Part shown: one piece after another, positions 8,910 through 18,378 of the stretch
Position numbering within the stretch: position 1 is the stretch's first letter
Layout of the letters: the number at the start of each line of letters is the position of its first letter
Source: Diplonema papillatum
Lineage: Eukaryota > Euglenozoa > Diplonemea > Diplonemida > Diplonemidae
Direction of reading: 5' to 3'
Length of the DNA stretch: 64,000 nucleotides
NCBI GenBank assembly: GCA_030068145.1
Contig: JAPJBO010000081.1
Span: 124,001-188,000 of the forward strand
Notes under the pieces: generated by a model
Seen by the model: only the letters and a program-made list of their open reading frames with translations
The model's database searches: none
What the model was told of the DNA's origin: nothing
Translations under genes and position numbers: made by a program

Positions 8910-8940
8910 CACGTACAAACAAACACACGCCTATTCTTTT
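8908..8940 (+). repeat. YR element terminal repeat B2
   Basis: GGCACGTACAAACAAACACA followed by CGCCTATTC, the second copy of B1; the T tract after it belongs to the hAT-E target. Confidence 0.85.
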
Positions 8941-9048
8941 TTTGCCGTCGCACATGAGGGGAAAGGTTTTTTTTCCCCTCGAACCTTAAGCGCCCACACG
9001 TGGACCACACGTATTTTCTCTGAGACCGAAAACGGAGCGTAAGCCCTG

Positions 9049-9647
9049 CACCCCGGGCCCCGGCGGACTTGTTCAGTAACTCCTTCACAAATATACCGGA
9101 GGTCCCCGAACTTCTCATTAGCCTTTCCGCTGTGCCCGCTGCCGAGAAACACAACATCGAAAACACGATACCCGCAGAGCCTCTTCTGATTGCCGGTTTC
9201 ACGAGCCTGACGGGCCGACCGTTCCCCAGTACCTCTCTCACCCGGTCAGTAATAACCTTCGTCATCTTCTCCGGTTCAGTAAAGTCTTCCTTGGTGGCCA
9301 ATGTGCAATCCGAGTTACTCAGGGCCCAGCATTGTCGTGAAGATACGTCGCGTCGCGCTGTGTTGAGCCTCTTCCTGAGTGAGAACGCAAAAAGCCCACG
9401 AGAGGATCTGACCCGAGAGACGGTGAACTATGCCTGGATAGGACGAAGCCGGGGGAAACCCTGGTGGAGGTCCGTTGCGGTGTTGATGTGCAAATCGCTC
9501 GTCAAGCTGGCGAAAGACCCGAGCAACCTCGTCTGATCGGTGAAACAAGGAGGACAGAGGACCGAAGATAACGTTGGTTGCTCTGACACAGCGAACGAGC
9601 AAAGGCCACCCAAGCGAACACAGCTTTTCTTATCGAAAGAATGCAAA
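9049..9647 (+). repeat. RepJ, right part, with a shared open frame
   Basis: RepJ resumes after the nested elements. The segment 9294-9385 matches 23173-23265 closely. In the same frame both read RAQHCREDTSRRAVLS then FLSE, suggesting that RepJ once carried coding sequence. About 235 bp (9060-9293) are present here but not in the copy at 23165. The remainder, to 9647, holds nothing else recognised. The family is not identified. Confidence 0.55.
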
Positions 9648-9790
9648 ATACTGCTGGGAATAGCTGACTAGACCCGCTTGAGTTCGTGTCGCTCCTGTTG
9701 ATTGCAGGAGTCGGAAACCTAGCGTAGCCCAATGCAAAACTACCGGCCCCCCTTTCGAGAACAAGCGAAGAATAAAAGCACTCTAAAAAC
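9648..9790 (+). repeat. RepO copy
   Basis: Begins TACTGCTGGGAATAGCTGAC, then CCGCTTGAGTTCGTGTCGCT, GGAGTCGGAAACCTAGCGTA and GAACAAGCGAAGAATAAAA. Better matched copies are at 50550-50695 and 51527-51640, a weaker one at 49885-49990. Type unknown; about 115-140 bp. Confidence 0.6.
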
Positions 9791-9809
9791 AAACCAGCCC
9801 GTTTTTGAA

Positions 9810-10042
9810 TCAGCACCTGCTTTGTGGGAAAATACTTGAGGAGGCTGCCAGTTGCGAAATCTCACAGGAGGTAAATCTGCTGCAGACCGCAGAAAACACA
9901 GGCAATTCTGGGGTTTTGGTGCGTAAGCATTCAGACAGAAAGGTCCCATATTGCGTTGCATTGTTTTAACCCGGTTTCACATATTCTCCCTCCTGCTCCC
10001 TGTGTGGTTCCGTCGAAAAAAAGTCCTGGCACCGAGTATTTT
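9810..10042 (+). mobile_element. RepA copy, diverged
   Basis: AGCACCTGCTTTGTGGGAAA, ATACTTGAGGAGGCTGCCAG and AAACACAGGCAATTCTGG match the RepA left half. The right half has decayed, ending near CACCGAGTATTT. Confidence 0.75.
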
Positions 10043-12758
10043 CCTATCTAGAATACGCTGCCGCTGCAATTGTCGAGTTATGCCTTGCCCCGGCTGATCC
10101 ATAGACGTCGAACGAGGAGTGAAGCAACAACTCGTGTGGGCCTGCGTGCGTGGCACCGCCCGAGTGCATGCGCGCGTAAGAACCAAAAGTATGGGGGAAA
10201 ACAAACGCTCTTTAGCACAAAAGCTTTTAGAAGAAAAAAGAAAAAGGGATGTTCTGCTTGTGTTTCAAGACGAATGGGGGAGGGGATCTCGCAAACCCGT
10301 ATTTTCCCCCCCATCACTGAGGCGTAGTGGCCTTCCCGAAGGATTAACCATAAAACTTTGTACCCGCGCACGAACCAACCAAACCAATAGGATCTCCAGT
10401 TCCCTGCAGTATACTTGGAAACGCCCGCCTCTTCCCGGATGCGGACTTGCGTCAAGTGCCGGTGCCATCCGCAATGTGACGCCACCGTGTCCGCCGGGCA
10501 GAGTTTCACGCAACCCAGTTGTGCCCACCCCAAGTGCCCACTCACTCTTTGGGGCATTGCACTTTCGAATCGTCGGGACACGTGCAATTCCCAGTTTTCG
10601 ACCACCGGAGCCAACCTCTCCACGGTGCAAAATGTTGCCACCGGCAGCCCTGGGCCAACCCGGACACGCCGGAAGCTCTGCCTGTCAGTGTGAACGAGCG
10701 AAAGCAATAAAACCCTGATGATGCGAGGGACAAGCGCCTCCCCTCCCCCATCCGCCCACCCACGCAAAAACATTAAGGAGGGGGGAACGATCAGGAAGGC
10801 TGAAGCAGAAAGAACCAAAACGGAACGCGGAAAACTCTCCCGTCGAAAGAGAATAGTCGAACTGCTTTTAGAACCTTGAGAGGAGCAACAATCGAACCTG
10901 CAATCCTGTGTCGGTGCCGCATAAACATCACGGTAGCTTTGCTTCCGTATTGCTGGCTTTCCCGCCGTCTCTGTGCTCGTCATGGGTAGGATATTTCCCT
11001 CACTCTATCCGTGTTGCATGGCCTGCTCTTGCACGGCGCAGCGAGAACTCAAACCAGAAGCGAAACAAAAATGGCCGAAACCACCAACGATCAACAAGAA
11101 GAGGTACACACCGATTCTCTTACCTCGTGTACCTACCCTTAGAACACGCAGTGCACAAAAGATACCTTCCCATACTGCCAAAGGTCACCCGGAGACTTCA
11201 AAACCCCGGACTTTCAAGCGAACTTTCACTCTAGGCGAAGGGAGGGGTGTCTTCGGGGGAAGGAGACACGACAACAAATAGTAGATATTTCACGAAGTAC
11301 GTACACAGAGAGCGTCCTCTGCTTTGCCAGCGTTCGTCAGCAGTTCGGACGTTTGCTCTGTTTACCCAGTTCTGACAGGATTCAAGTTCATGTCACTGGT
11401 GCTGCCGCTCCATAACGCAGCGTCGGCCCGGGAGCGGATGTTTTCACGCATGCATAACGTAACGATCCCGCCTGTGGAAGCACGTACCGCAGGATTTTCT
11501 ATTTAGAACGAAGAAATAAGGCTGCGGAAAAGGGTCGGAACGTCCGGCAAACTACCTTGCACCTGCCGTCCTGGAGCGGATCCCGTACAGTAGAGAAGAC
11601 TGCCGAAGGAAATAGAAAAAGACCTTCTAATCCACAAATAACGCTAGAAATAACAACCAGTGGGCAAGGAAGGGGGGGGGGGGAGAAATGACGAAGAACA
11701 CAACAAAAACGTCCCTCAAAACTCAAGCGAACTTTCACTCAAAAATCTGAACCCTCCTTGAGCGGAAACCCCGAAGAGAGCTGGACAGCGAAAACTGCTC
11801 CTATTTATTGTTTTGAGCCCGACCAACAACAACCACATCGACCATGATGACCATGATGACGATGATGGATCTGCTAACGCCCGGGGGACCTAAATGAGCA
11901 TTCCCTTGGACACGTAATGTGCAAAGGACGTTGGACCTCGTCTGATCCCCAAAGGATGTTCAACTACTCTTGGCGTCGTGGGGCTATGGTTGGGGGTTCC
12001 GATACTGAGCGTGGAGCAGCTGACCTGCTGAGTGGAACCGGATTGATCGTGGTTGTTCGAGGTCCGAATCATCGCTCGTCAGATCCCAGGGACAGGGGTT
12101 GGGTCGGCTCATATGGACGGTGGCACGGAAGGCGAAGTGAGTGTTGGAACTAACCTCAACCAGCCGTATGCACCAGTCCCGAAAATCGAAGCTATTCAAT
12201 CACCCACATCTAGGAGCACACACCAGACACGCGGCTTTGATCTCACAGCGAACGCGGCTTTAAACAAGGTTAAACGAAAGAGCAGCTTTGCGACCAGCAA
12301 TGGAACCATCTGGCTCGTCGAGGCTCCCGAAGATCTTGGCTACATTTTTGCTTTTTGCACCTGCTTTGGCTTTCCCCCGCCCCTCCAGTCTAAAGGCTCC
12401 TGAGCGAGTTTTCTCTGTGCTGTAAATAGAAGTGCGCCAGACAAGGGTGAAAAGGAACGGTGTCTTTTCTTCCCACGTACCCTTCTGTCGGTGCTTTTTT
12501 TTTTGACAGCTTTTCCTGTGGTGTGGAGCTTATCTAAAGAAGCTCTTCGTTGCAACTCCAGAAGTCAGAGAAGCGTGCACTGCGAGGTGAAACCATGTCA
12601 GACTTAGACAATTTCGCACCGCTAACGCGCACAAGCAACCCCATGACTTCCCTTTCCTCCTTTCTTTTCTGACACACGAAAACAACTGCAAATGGCAAGT
12701 GCCCCAACAAGTTTCAAACCTGTCCTTCTTTTCTCCTTTCCTCCTTTACTTTGATCAT
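10043..12758. other. Long non-genic stretch
   Basis: No supported gene. It holds one F-unit (11178-11233), a partial F-tail (CTCAAGCGAACTTTCACTC) near 11718, a G12 run near 11671, and an ATGATGACC-type trinucleotide patch near 11842-11866. A 301-codon open frame on the minus strand (10078-10983) has no recognisable domain and is treated as doubtful. Confidence 0.4.
11178..11233 (+). repeat. F-unit, single
   Basis: AAAGGTCACCCGGAGACTTC, AAAACCCCGGAC and CAAGCGAACTTTCACTCTAG: one of the best-preserved single F-units. Confidence 0.85.
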
Positions 12759-12891
12759 AGGTGTCACGGCAAGTTTTGGCAGCCGCTGCATAACAAGTGG
12801 TTGGTCCATGTGGTTCATGTACTTACAAAAGAACTCAATGCTTAACAAAATTTGACGTGGGCGGCTTTGGATTTACATCTGAATGACACCT
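12759..12891. mobile_element. RepD, MITE-like element with AGGTGTCA ends
   Basis: Begins AGGTGTCACGGCAAGTTTTG and ends CATCTGAATGACACCT, giving inverted ends AGGTGTCA/TGACACCT. A related copy is at 29474-29583. Homology between the two loci continues to the GTTGTCGACAAC palindrome, so the true edge may lie further right. Confidence 0.55.
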
Positions 12892-12915
12892 CAATACAAA
12901 AAGAGTTGTCGACAA

Positions 12916-13288
12916 CAGGGGGTTCGGTGAGGTAACTCACCCAGAAAAAAATTGGAAATCGGGTGGGAGGTTGGGTTGATGTACACTACCTCGGATTGGG
13001 TTGGGCAGCGTTTTGGTGTCTGTATTATGGGTAGGCAGGGGTTTTGGTGGTGTCTGTAGTGGGAATACTTTCGCCTGCTATTCTGGCTAAGAAGGTGAGA
13101 CCTTCCATCAGAGCAATCAATAGCAGGCTAGGTGTCTTCTGAAGGAGAACGCTGGCTGCAGAAGGCCTGCCTTCAGCCAGGACATCAGATTCTGAGGCTC
13201 CATGTACCGTACCGTCTCCCGGGGGCGGTGCCCCCCGGACCCCCCTATATTAAGACTCACCAGAGAAAACGGGCTGCATAAGGTCCTG
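12916..13288 (+). mobile_element. hAT-C MITE with perfect 8-bp target duplication
   Basis: The element starts CAGGGGGTTCGGTGAGG and ends ATAAGGTCCTG; the short inverted termini are CAGG...CCTG. It is flanked by gtcgacaa at 12908-12915 and 13289-13296. The empty site is seen at about 29600-29640, where GTTGTCGACAAC is followed without interruption by the same right flank (AAGTAACAGAGTAAAACAAA). The 8-bp duplication and CAGG ends fit the hAT superfamily. It is 373 bp with no transposase. A longer sibling is at 19083-19596. Confidence 0.9.
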
Positions 13289-13296
13289 GTCGACAA

Positions 13297-14156
13297 CTAT
13301 CAAGTAAAAGAGTAAAACAAAACTACGCATTTTTTCTTTGATTCGTCCTACCTTGGGGCCGGACAGTCTTGTTGCTTTCAGTAGTACTGTGCACAGAAGG
13401 AACACCCACGGGGCAACAAGGGCTGCACGTGAGAGCGCGGGGCGGAAACCAATCGAAAAGTGCTCGTAAAGAGCTCCCTGTACACGAAAAACAAGCGTTC
13501 TTATTTCGGCTATCATTGAGCAGTTGCTGCTGAAGCATTGTCGAGAACGCATTGTCTCTCATCGTCAAGCCCGGATTCAATATTGTTGCGCAAAACAAAT
13601 GCGTAAAACACATAAGTATACCTAGTTACCGGGTATACTACGCTTGAGGGACACAGTCTGGTTCGAACGTCATCATGCTGACTCATCATCGCCCGCAGGA
13701 ATAAGCCGCAGTTAGGGTTTTGGGTCTGACGACAGAAGTGCAAACCTTCTGGTCCGCGTGCCGAAGACTTTTTTTTTGTGCATTTCTCGTCTGCCGAAAG
13801 GTGCCAAGACTGCTCAGCCACCAAAATGGTGTAGCAGGCTCCGGGCTGGTAAGCCTGGTCCCCCACACCCGGCCTCCAATCTTTTCATCCGTCCGCCCGG
13901 CGGCTTTCGGAGATTCTTAACAAAATCCCTGCCCCCCCCCCACCTGAAGTCCACCGTTTCTCCTCAATCCCAATAATCTTTAGCTTCTCGCACGTTAATG
14001 CTCTCTCAAAGGGCTCAACCGCTCCTGCAGTCCACGGGACGTTTCGGGGGTCGTAGCACGCGCCCACACACGGAACAATGCATTGTCTCCGCCTGTTGCT
14101 GACACCCGAGCTTTCTAGCTCGCAAGGATCCTCGATCCTTCTATCATCCGATCCAG
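13297..14156. other. Non-genic stretch
   Basis: The first 60 bases are the right flank of the repeat interrupted by hAT-C (same sequence as 29610-29660). A C-run lies near 13931. Otherwise nothing is recognised. Confidence 0.35.
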
Positions 14157-14293
14157 GCGTTCAGCCACAATCCATGCAGTGGTAGCATCACGGCACTGTC
14201 CGATCGAACAACCGTAGATATGCCAGGGACTAGAAACGGGAGTTCCTCTCGTACTACCCCGTATTGCTGTCGGAATGCGCTGGCCCGATGGGC

Positions 14294-14327
<34 letters not shown>

Positions 14328-14384
14328 GTTAGTGGGTGAACAATCCAACCCTTAGACAATTCTGCTTGTCTAGGTTAGGAAGAG
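14157..14384 (-). rRNA. LSU (28S-type) rRNA fragment 1, 3' domain
   Basis: On the minus strand this reads as the 3' part of large-subunit rRNA: GAACAATCC context, GGGAACGTGAGCTGGGTTTA, GACCGTCGTGA, the sarcin-ricin loop AGTACGAGAGGAAC (14245-14258 on the plus strand as its complement) and GGCTGAACGCC. The GTGGGTGAACAATCCAACCC segment is typical of eukaryotic cytoplasmic LSU. It lacks the 32-nt GGTTTTACCCTACTGATGG part present in fragment 2, so it is not functional by itself. Confidence 0.88.
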
Positions 14385-14540
14385 CGTTCAGCCATAATCC
14401 ATCCAGTGGTAGCATCACGGCACTGTCCGATCGAACAACCAGAGATACCAGGGACTAGAAACGGGAGTTCCTCTCGTACTACCCCGTATTGCTGTCGGAA
14501 TGCGCTGGCCCGATGGGCTCTCTCTCCATCAGTAGGGTAA

Positions 14541-14584
<44 letters not shown>

Positions 14585-14612
14585 GGGAGGGAGAGAGCAG
14601 GGTGAACAATCC
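14382..14612 (-). rRNA. LSU (28S-type) rRNA fragment 2, head-to-tail with fragment 1
   Basis: Second copy of the same region. It includes the conserved GAGACAGGTTGGTTTTACCC, TACTGATGG, the sarcin-ricin loop and ATGGCTGAACGC. It joins fragment 1 at GGAAGAGC|GTTCAGCC. Beyond GTTCCCTGGGAGG the match is interrupted, but GGTGAACAATCCAACCCTT reappears before it ends. No other rRNA domains are seen nearby, so these are dispersed rRNA pieces, not an rDNA unit. Confidence 0.88.
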
Positions 14613-14928
14613 AACCCTTCCAGCAACCGCACTGCACGCCTGCTGGCGAGCTCTAGAGAAGTCCCCCAGAAGAGGGGGTAGACGCGCTCTTTGCTGGAGG
14701 CAACTGGCCAAGGCTGGCCCGAGGATCAGACAGCAATACTCGAGGAGCCTCCGACTCGACGAAAGTGGAGCCGAGACTGGACCGCCAAATGTGACCAACT
14801 TCTGAATTCACTAGCCCCCGTGCACGGTGTCCTGCTGTATGGCACGCGCACTATCTAGCTCTCGATACGTCTTGACTAGCGCTGTCAGCGGCTTTATAGC
14901 CATGTCCCAAGTCCACTAGTTTTTTTTG

Positions 14929-15135
14929 TATAAGCACCTGCTTAGTAGGAAATACTTGAGGAGGCTGCCAGTTGCAAAAGATCAAAGGAGGTAAATGTCA
15001 CACGAAACACAGGTGAATCTGGGTTCAGTGGCGGGCGTAAGCGTTCAACAAAAAAGACCCATTTTGTAGTGGTATTGTTTCTCCCCCTCTAGCCTCCTTC
15101 GAAGTAAGCACAAGGCAACCCCTCGAGTATTTCCC
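14929..15135 (+). mobile_element. RepA copy, well preserved
   Basis: GTATAAGCACCTGCTTAGTA, GGAAATACTTGAGGAGGCTG, GGCGGGCGTAAGCGTTCAAC, TTTCTCCCCCTCTAGCCTCC and CCCCTCGAGTATTT. Preceded by a T8 tract. The ends are imperfectly inverted (AAATACTTGAGGAGGCTGCC against AAATACTCGAGGGGTTGCC). Confidence 0.9.
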
Positions 15136-17549
15136 TTGTTGTACAGAACGACGTGGGTCTCTTCTCCCGTTTCGACGGAGGGTAGAGGCGGGCACACAGG
15201 GCACCCGATGGAGCTGATTCGCAAACTTGGTTGGCGTACCGTTGGTGTTACCAAGAAAAAGGCCCAAACCCAAGTCCCGCAGAGGACCGAAAAGAAGCAT
15301 CTGCCATAGTCGGCTCCTCCGACACTTAGCGATTTTGGGCCTACGCAAACATTGGCTGCCCAGGCTGATTGAGGGAGGCCAATGGAGCAAGGACGTTGTT
15401 GTTCGAGGACGCCGACCCTTGCCCTTTTGCTGGCAATGTTGTGAGTCACGTCCTCACTCCTCGTCTCCAACATAAAACCCAGTGACGAAGTAGCTTAGCT
15501 CTGGCAGGCGACTCCTTTTAGAAGAATCAAAAGACGCGGCGTGTGGATCGAAAAACGATGAGAGGCAGCAAAACGAGCACCGCAAAAGCAAAAGTAACTG
15601 ATACCCGACTAATTTGCAGTTTCTTTTTTTTTTGTTGCTCGTCCAGGACACAGATTCTCTTTTTCCTACAGATCTGGTGCTTTGAACATTGTGCAGATAC
15701 ACCACGCAAGGATTGATGGAAATGTGTGCCAGTATGCGATCATTAACAATGGGTAATTTTCTCCTTATTCTGTCCCTGCAGCGCACAGTGAGACCATGAA
15801 CCATCGAGTGGAAAAGTGCGCAACACAAGGAGGAGAATTACACAGCCGAATCACTACACTAGGCGGAAGGCGCCCTTCGACCTGCGGTCTGACGATACAG
15901 CTCGGCAAAGGAAAGGGAACGACTGCGCGGGCAAAGGAATGTATGTAGAACTGCAAGCAAAACAAAAGAGAACGCACCTCGAAACGAATGAGAACCCCCT
16001 TGCCACCCTCGAGGTCAGCGGAACAAGCCGAGTGTGCACGGGGCCGCGCGTGCCGTAAACGAAGAATTTTGCGGAGGCATTCTGAACGAGGGAAACGTCC
16101 CTCCCAACGAACTGACCAAAAATGCTCACGGCACCGAGTTCACAACACACACATCCGGCCAAAGGGGCTCTTTCAGCAAAGATTTCTTTTTGACTCGGAT
16201 TTCTGGCAGGCGTTTCGCACGTGGCTTCGTGGCGAGGAGCCGTCTCGACGGGGCGTAGTTCATTCTGGACGACAAGGCAAATCGCGTTACCATGCTGCCC
16301 CCGAAGAGGACACGTAACCCCCAGGTCTTACACACTTATGCACTCACAGACACGCACACACCCTGACGTGGTTGAAAGGAGGCACCACGTTAAAACGAGT
16401 CCGTGACATACACAGACACCCTGCACACGCCTGCACGTACCCTCTCCTTCTCCCACAGTATTCTTCGCCCCTTATCTCAGTCTCCCATTCCTTTCTTTTG
16501 TCCTCGGTCGCCCAACCAAGAGTCTGTCGCTTTGTTTCTCCCCCTAACTCTCAGATCAAGCAACTGCTGCCGACCACGAAAACGCCACAAAAACGAAAGA
16601 GTGTCGTCAGTTTCCAAGATACTCTCAGACCCGGTAGAGCTTACCTACAGGTAATTCGATGTCTGGATACGTGCCTGATACGCATATGAACCTCATCGTC
16701 ATCATCACGTTTCATGCTTCAGTCAGTGCTCTATCTCCAGATATGAGTACTTCAAAAGTTCCCTTCTTACCCAAATTATCTTCTTGCATGTCATCACGTA
16801 TTGCGTTCACAAGAACAAACGCGGTCCTTCAGCGACTCCATCGTGGACCACACGTGTTTTCTCTGAGACCGAAAACGGAGTGTAAGCCCTGCCCAGTCCT
16901 GCTCCTGTTCACTCGAAGCACCGGCCGCGCATATCCCCTTCGGTAAACCTGCAGAATGGGTCGGCTGGCTAACGTAAAGGCTATCAGGTGACTACAAACC
17001 ACTACCCCGTGGTGCGAACCACCGGGCTGAAGTGAAGCTCAATACCCTGCACCCGAAAGCCAAACCTTTCGCAGAAAATCAGAGTAAAAAAAAAAAAAAA
17101 AAAAAGAAAACAACAACGCACGCAAGAAAAGCTGCACAAAGAGCATCTGCAAAATAGATAGTTGGGGAACGAATTCAAAGACAGCAAGGGAACAAGCGCG
17201 GCAACAAAGATGGATTCAAACCGAAAACAGGTCACGAAAGAAAGTCGAACGCCGATGGCGCGTCAACTCTAGTAGTAGAAAGGTTTCCCTATTGTCACGT
17301 ATTGCCGTCTTCTCCTTTGAAGGCATCCCCGAACGAGCACGCAACCTGGTGAACGCATGAAGAGTCATTATAGCGTCGATGCTCCTGAAGAAGAAGAAGG
17401 ACCGAAGCCCCTCACCTCAATTGAGTGTCCCCTGCAAACATGCTAGGGGTGACTGGAGTCTCTCGACGTACTGGGAAATCACCCAGGTCACGAGCAGAAT
17501 CCCGCCGGTCTCCGAAAGAACGAGTGCGCGAGGTCCTACAAAGGAGTCT
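15136..17549. other. Long non-genic stretch
   Basis: No supported gene. It holds T runs near 15626, a right-end fragment of hAT-E at 16841-16894, and an A20-type tract near 17086-17105. Several open frames of 70-145 codons have no domain and overlap on opposite strands. Confidence 0.35.
16841..16894 (+). mobile_element. hAT-E right-end fragment
   Basis: GTGGACCACACGTGTTTTCT, CTGAGACCGAAAACGGAG and TGTAAGCCCTG match the right terminus of hAT-E (57229-57284) with few changes; the rest of the element is missing. Confidence 0.85.
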
Positions 17550-17838
17550 TACATAAGCGCAAGCTTGAAAGAAAATACTCGACGATGCTGCCCGGCAATG
17601 AACAGAAGGGATCCCAAGTGCTGTAACCACCGAGCCACGTGTTGAACACGTGAGGTCATGCGGGTCTTCGCCTACGACAAATCATACAAACAAAACAGGT
17701 CAACGTGCTGAGTGAGAGAACAACACCCGGTGGTGTAATCGAAGATCAAATCAGATTGTGTTTGCATTGTATTTGCCCCTCTACCTCTATATTTCCTCCC
17801 TTCATTTCGGAGTCGAAGCAGGTACGTCGAGTATTTTT
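17550..17838 (+). mobile_element. RepB copy
   Basis: Left end ACATAAGCGCAAGCTTGAAA then AAATACTCGACGATGCTGCC; interior CATGCGGGTCTTCGCCTACG and CACCCGGTGGTGTAATCGAA; right end GGTACGTCGAGTATTTT. The ends are related to those of RepA although the interiors differ. Confidence 0.85.
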
Positions 17839-17947
17839 TGGTCAAGCAAAGTATCTGAGCAGAATGCCTCCGGAGGGGGTCATACAAAGGTTCACCTGGC
17901 AATTCAATCACCTTCCCCCTTTCACAATTTTAGTTTCCTCTTCTTTT

Positions 17948-18378
17948 TTTGTATAAGCACCTGCTTTGTAGGAAATACTTGAGGAGGCTGCCAGTTGCAA
18001 AGATCAAAGGAGGTAAATGTGCTGTAGCCCACACGAAACACAGGTGAATCTGGGTTTAGTGGCGGGCGTAAGCGTTCAACAAAAAATGCCGAAGCAACTC
18101 GACAGGTCGGGCGCGGTGAGTTGGGTGAAGAGGGTGGTCGGGACTGATGTCCCGTCCCTTCTTTCATTCACCGCAAACAACCGCCGACTCGCGGCGGTGC
18201 TCAAGGTCGCACGCGACGTCGAGGGGACCGCGGAGGCGGGGCTGAGGCGCCTTCTGGGCGCTTTGGGGTACACGGACGAGGAGGCGTAAGCGTTCAACAA
18301 AAAAGACCCATTTTGTAGTTGTATTGTTTCTCCCCCTCTAGCCTCCTTCGAAGTAAGCACAAGGCAGCCCCTCGAGTT
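17948..18378 (+). mobile_element. RepA copy interrupted by a 196-bp insert
   Basis: The left part (17948-18086) and right part (18283-18378) together make one standard RepA. A 22-bp stretch around GTAAGCGTTCAACAAAAAA is present on both sides of the insert (18065-18086 and 18283-18304), i.e. duplicated. The right end runs into a T15 tract. Confidence 0.88.
18087..18282 (+). CDS. GC-rich coding-like insert within RepA (67 codons)
   Basis: The insert creates an ATG at 18086-18088 and stays open to the TAA inside the right-hand duplication (18286-18288). It reads MPKQLDRSGAVSWVKRV, then LLSFTANNRRLAAVLKVA and EAGLRRLLGALGYTDEEA. It is GC-rich, helical in pattern and unlike the RepA around it. 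No family is recognised. It may be a fragment of a host gene inserted with a 22-bp target duplication, or an exon remnant. The coding block at 18592-18833 has a loosely similar LL...AVL.VAR.V pattern. Expression is unknown. Confidence 0.4.

Larger units (their letters stand above)
5621..8940 (+). mobile_element. YR retrotransposon, VIPER/Ngaro-like, with split direct repeats
   Basis: Parts in order: terminal repeat A1, ORF1 (zinc finger and coiled coil), tyrosine recombinase, reverse transcriptase, RNase H, then B1-A2-B2. The recombinase lying upstream of the polymerase is, as I recall, the VIPER arrangement of trypanosomatids; DIRS, Ngaro and PAT carry it downstream. The terminal A1 ... B1-A2-B2 pattern is the split-direct-repeat layout of Ngaro/PAT-type elements. 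No target duplication is visible, as expected for recombinase-mediated insertion; the flanks rejoin to give the uninterrupted hAT-E copy at 56980-57285. The copy is broken, with about one to a few breaks, while ORF1 and the recombinase frame look whole. The A copies are very similar, so insertion is probably fairly recent. Confidence 0.88.
5428..9048 (+). mobile_element. hAT-like MITE (hAT-E), host of the YR element
   Basis: The left terminal inverted repeat CAGGGCTTACGCTCC (5428-5442) is matched by GGAGCGTAAGCCCTG (9034-9048). The 8-bp flanks are cacccagg (5420-5427) and caccccgg (9049-9056), one mismatch, as expected of a hAT target duplication. Without its 3.3-kb YR insertion the MITE is about 300 bp and matches the uninterrupted copy at 56980-57285 on both sides. 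A third copy with a perfect 8-bp duplication is at 33634-34155. It has no transposase, so it is non-autonomous. Confidence 0.9.

Noticed and set aside
5621-8940. LTR retrotransposon or retrovirus-like element
   Set aside because: No integrase or protease is seen; a tyrosine recombinase is present, the ends are split direct repeats, and there is no target duplication.
10078-10983. 301-codon minus-strand open frame
   Set aside because: Unusually long, but no domain is seen, it contains Phe/Leu runs from A/G-rich tracts, crosses unrelated sequence, and overlaps a 199-codon frame on the other strand. I cannot support it as a gene.
14157-14612. Edge of a functional rDNA unit
   Set aside because: Only the LSU 3' domain is present, twice and rearranged, with no SSU, 5.8S or ITS around it.
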